Assembly (NCBI GenBank): GCA_003540955.1 | Contig: DPMX01000312.1 | Location: 1 to 8,255 of the forward strand | Length of the DNA stretch: 8,255 bases | Source: Gammaproteobacteria bacterium | GTDB taxonomy: Bacteria; Pseudomonadota; Gammaproteobacteria; Ga0077536 | Direction of reading: 5' to 3' | Shown: positions 7,465 to 8,255 of the stretch, piece by piece | Layout: every line of letters begins with the position of its first letter | Position numbering within the stretch: the first letter of the stretch is position 1 | Translations under genes and position numbers: made by a program | Notes under the pieces: generated by a model | Databases searched by the model: none | What the model was told of the DNA's origin: nothing | What the model saw: only the letters and a program-made list of their open reading frames with translations

Positions 7465-8247
7465 ATGGGTATTCTGGAAGGCAAAAGAGCTTTGATCGTT
7501 GGAGTTGCAAGTAATAAATCAATTGCTTGGGGTGTTGCTCGAGCAATGCGACGCGAGGGTGCAGATTTGGCGTTCACCTATCAGACAGAACGACTTCGTT
7601 CAAGGGTAGAAAATTTTGCGGCGGAGTGTGATTCGGAGATAGCTATCCCATGCGACGTAGAAAGTGATGAACAGATCCAAAATGTCTTCAATAATCTGAA
7701 CGAACAGTGGGGACACTTAGATATTTTAATCCATTCGGTAGCGTACGCACCACGTGAAACATTACGGGGTGAATATCTTGACTCGGTGACTCGTGAAGGT
7801 TTTCGCGTCGCCCATGAAATTAGTTCATATAGTTTCGCGGCACTCGGGAAGGTCGCACAGCCACTCATGCAAGGTCGTGCCGGAGCAATGTTAACCTTAA
7901 GTTACCTTGGTGCTACTAGAACGATGCCAAGCTATAACGTCATGGGGTTAGCTAAGGCAAGTCTTGAGGCTAATGTCCGATATATGGCCGAAGGTATGGG
8001 GCCAAAAGGCATCAGGGTCAATGCAATCTCGGCTGGCCCGATCCGTACACTTGCCGCTTCAGGGGTAAAAGACCTAAGGAACTTCCTCAGTTACGTAGCG
8101 AAGACGTCACCGCTTCGGCGCAATGTCACAACTGAAGAAGTAGGAAACGCTGCTGCATTTTTGTGCTCCGATTTGGCCTCGGCCATCACCGGCGAAATTA
8201 CCTATGTCGATTGCGGATTCAATATTATGGGAATCGCCGGAGGCTAG
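7465..8247 (+). CDS. fabI: enoyl-[acyl-carrier-protein] reductase (NADH), FabI
   Basis: Cytoplasmic enzyme that reduces trans-2-enoyl-ACP to acyl-ACP, the last step of each elongation cycle of type II fatty acid synthesis; target of triclosan and isoniazid-like inhibitors. The 260 residues match the usual length (E. coli 262) and align end to end with E. coli FabI. Seen: the atypical Rossmann nucleotide site GVASNKSIAWGVA (13-25), CDV (63-65) near the adenine pocket, VTREGF (108-113), LSYLGA with Tyr147, the active-site pair Tyr157 and Lys164 (Y-x6-K), then the near-invariant GLAKASLEANVRYMA (161-175) and VNAISAGPIRTLAASG (185-200). At the inhibitor-pocket position of E. coli Gly93 the protein has Ala93, and Tyr94 replaces Phe94; similar Ala is natural in Gram-positive FabI. 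It is transcribed away from the ABC genes and ends TAG 8 bases from the window edge, so its terminator is not visible. Confidence 0.97.
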   Translation: MGILEGKRALIVGVASNKSIAWGVARAMRREGADLAFTYQTERLRSRVENFAAECDSEIAIPCDVESDEQIQNVFNNLNEQWGHLDILIHSVAYAPRETLRGEYLDSVTREGFRVAHEISSYSFAALGKVAQPLMQGRAGAMLTLSYLGATRTMPSYNVMGLAKASLEANVRYMAEGMGPKGIRVNAISAGPIRTLAASGVKDLRNFLSYVAKTSPLRRNVTTEEVGNAAAFLCSDLASAITGEITYVDCGFNIMGIAGG

Positions 8248-8255
8248 CGTGCCCC

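Noticed and set aside
1..8255. Mobile element, CRISPR array, tRNA or defence system
   Set aside because: No direct repeats with spacers, transposase-like or integrase-like protein, or cloverleaf was seen; the genes are all housekeeping or transport types.

Overview
The window looks like ordinary chromosomal DNA from a gammaproteobacterium of intermediate base composition. The FabI protein is close to the enterobacterial/pseudomonad type, and the gene set (fused Yej-type ATPase, two Yej-type permeases, a family 5 binding protein, fabI next door) resembles an arrangement I recall from Pseudomonas aeruginosa (PA1806-PA1811, the npp peptidyl-nucleoside transporter beside fabI). I cannot name the genus. 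There is no tRNA, rRNA, insertion sequence, CRISPR array or phage gene.

Layout. Five genes lie on the minus strand, read from right to left, and one lies on the plus strand. From about 7376 down: a large membrane-anchored family 5 solute-binding protein (7376-5217), a YejB-type permease (5220-4243, GTG start inside a GTGA overlap), a YejE-type permease with a long N-terminal extension (4243-2831, joined by a TAATG overlap), a 213-base gap containing two abutting stem-loops, a YejF-type double ATPase (2617-992), a short 87-base gap, and the first 301 codons of a MATE-family drug/cation antiporter (904 to beyond the left edge). Diverging from the binding protein across a 72-88 base spacer is fabI (7465-8247), the enoyl-ACP reductase of fatty acid synthesis, which ends 8 bases before the right edge.

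Function. The four ABC genes form a complete importer: the binding protein captures a peptide or peptide-like solute in the periplasm, the two permeases form the channel, and the fused ATPase supplies both nucleotide-binding domains. The tight overlaps point to translational coupling of binding protein, YejB and YejE. The ATPase has its own clear Shine-Dalgarno site and may be separately tuned. The MATE gene is probably the last gene of the same directional cluster but works in the opposite direction (export).

I did not find a previously undescribed system. The points most worth a second look are the two unusual architectures (binding protein with both a lipobox and a C-terminal membrane segment; YejE permease with three extra membrane segments and a periplasmic domain), a Glu-to-Gln change at a cation-site position of the MATE protein, and the compact divergent promoter region shared with fabI.
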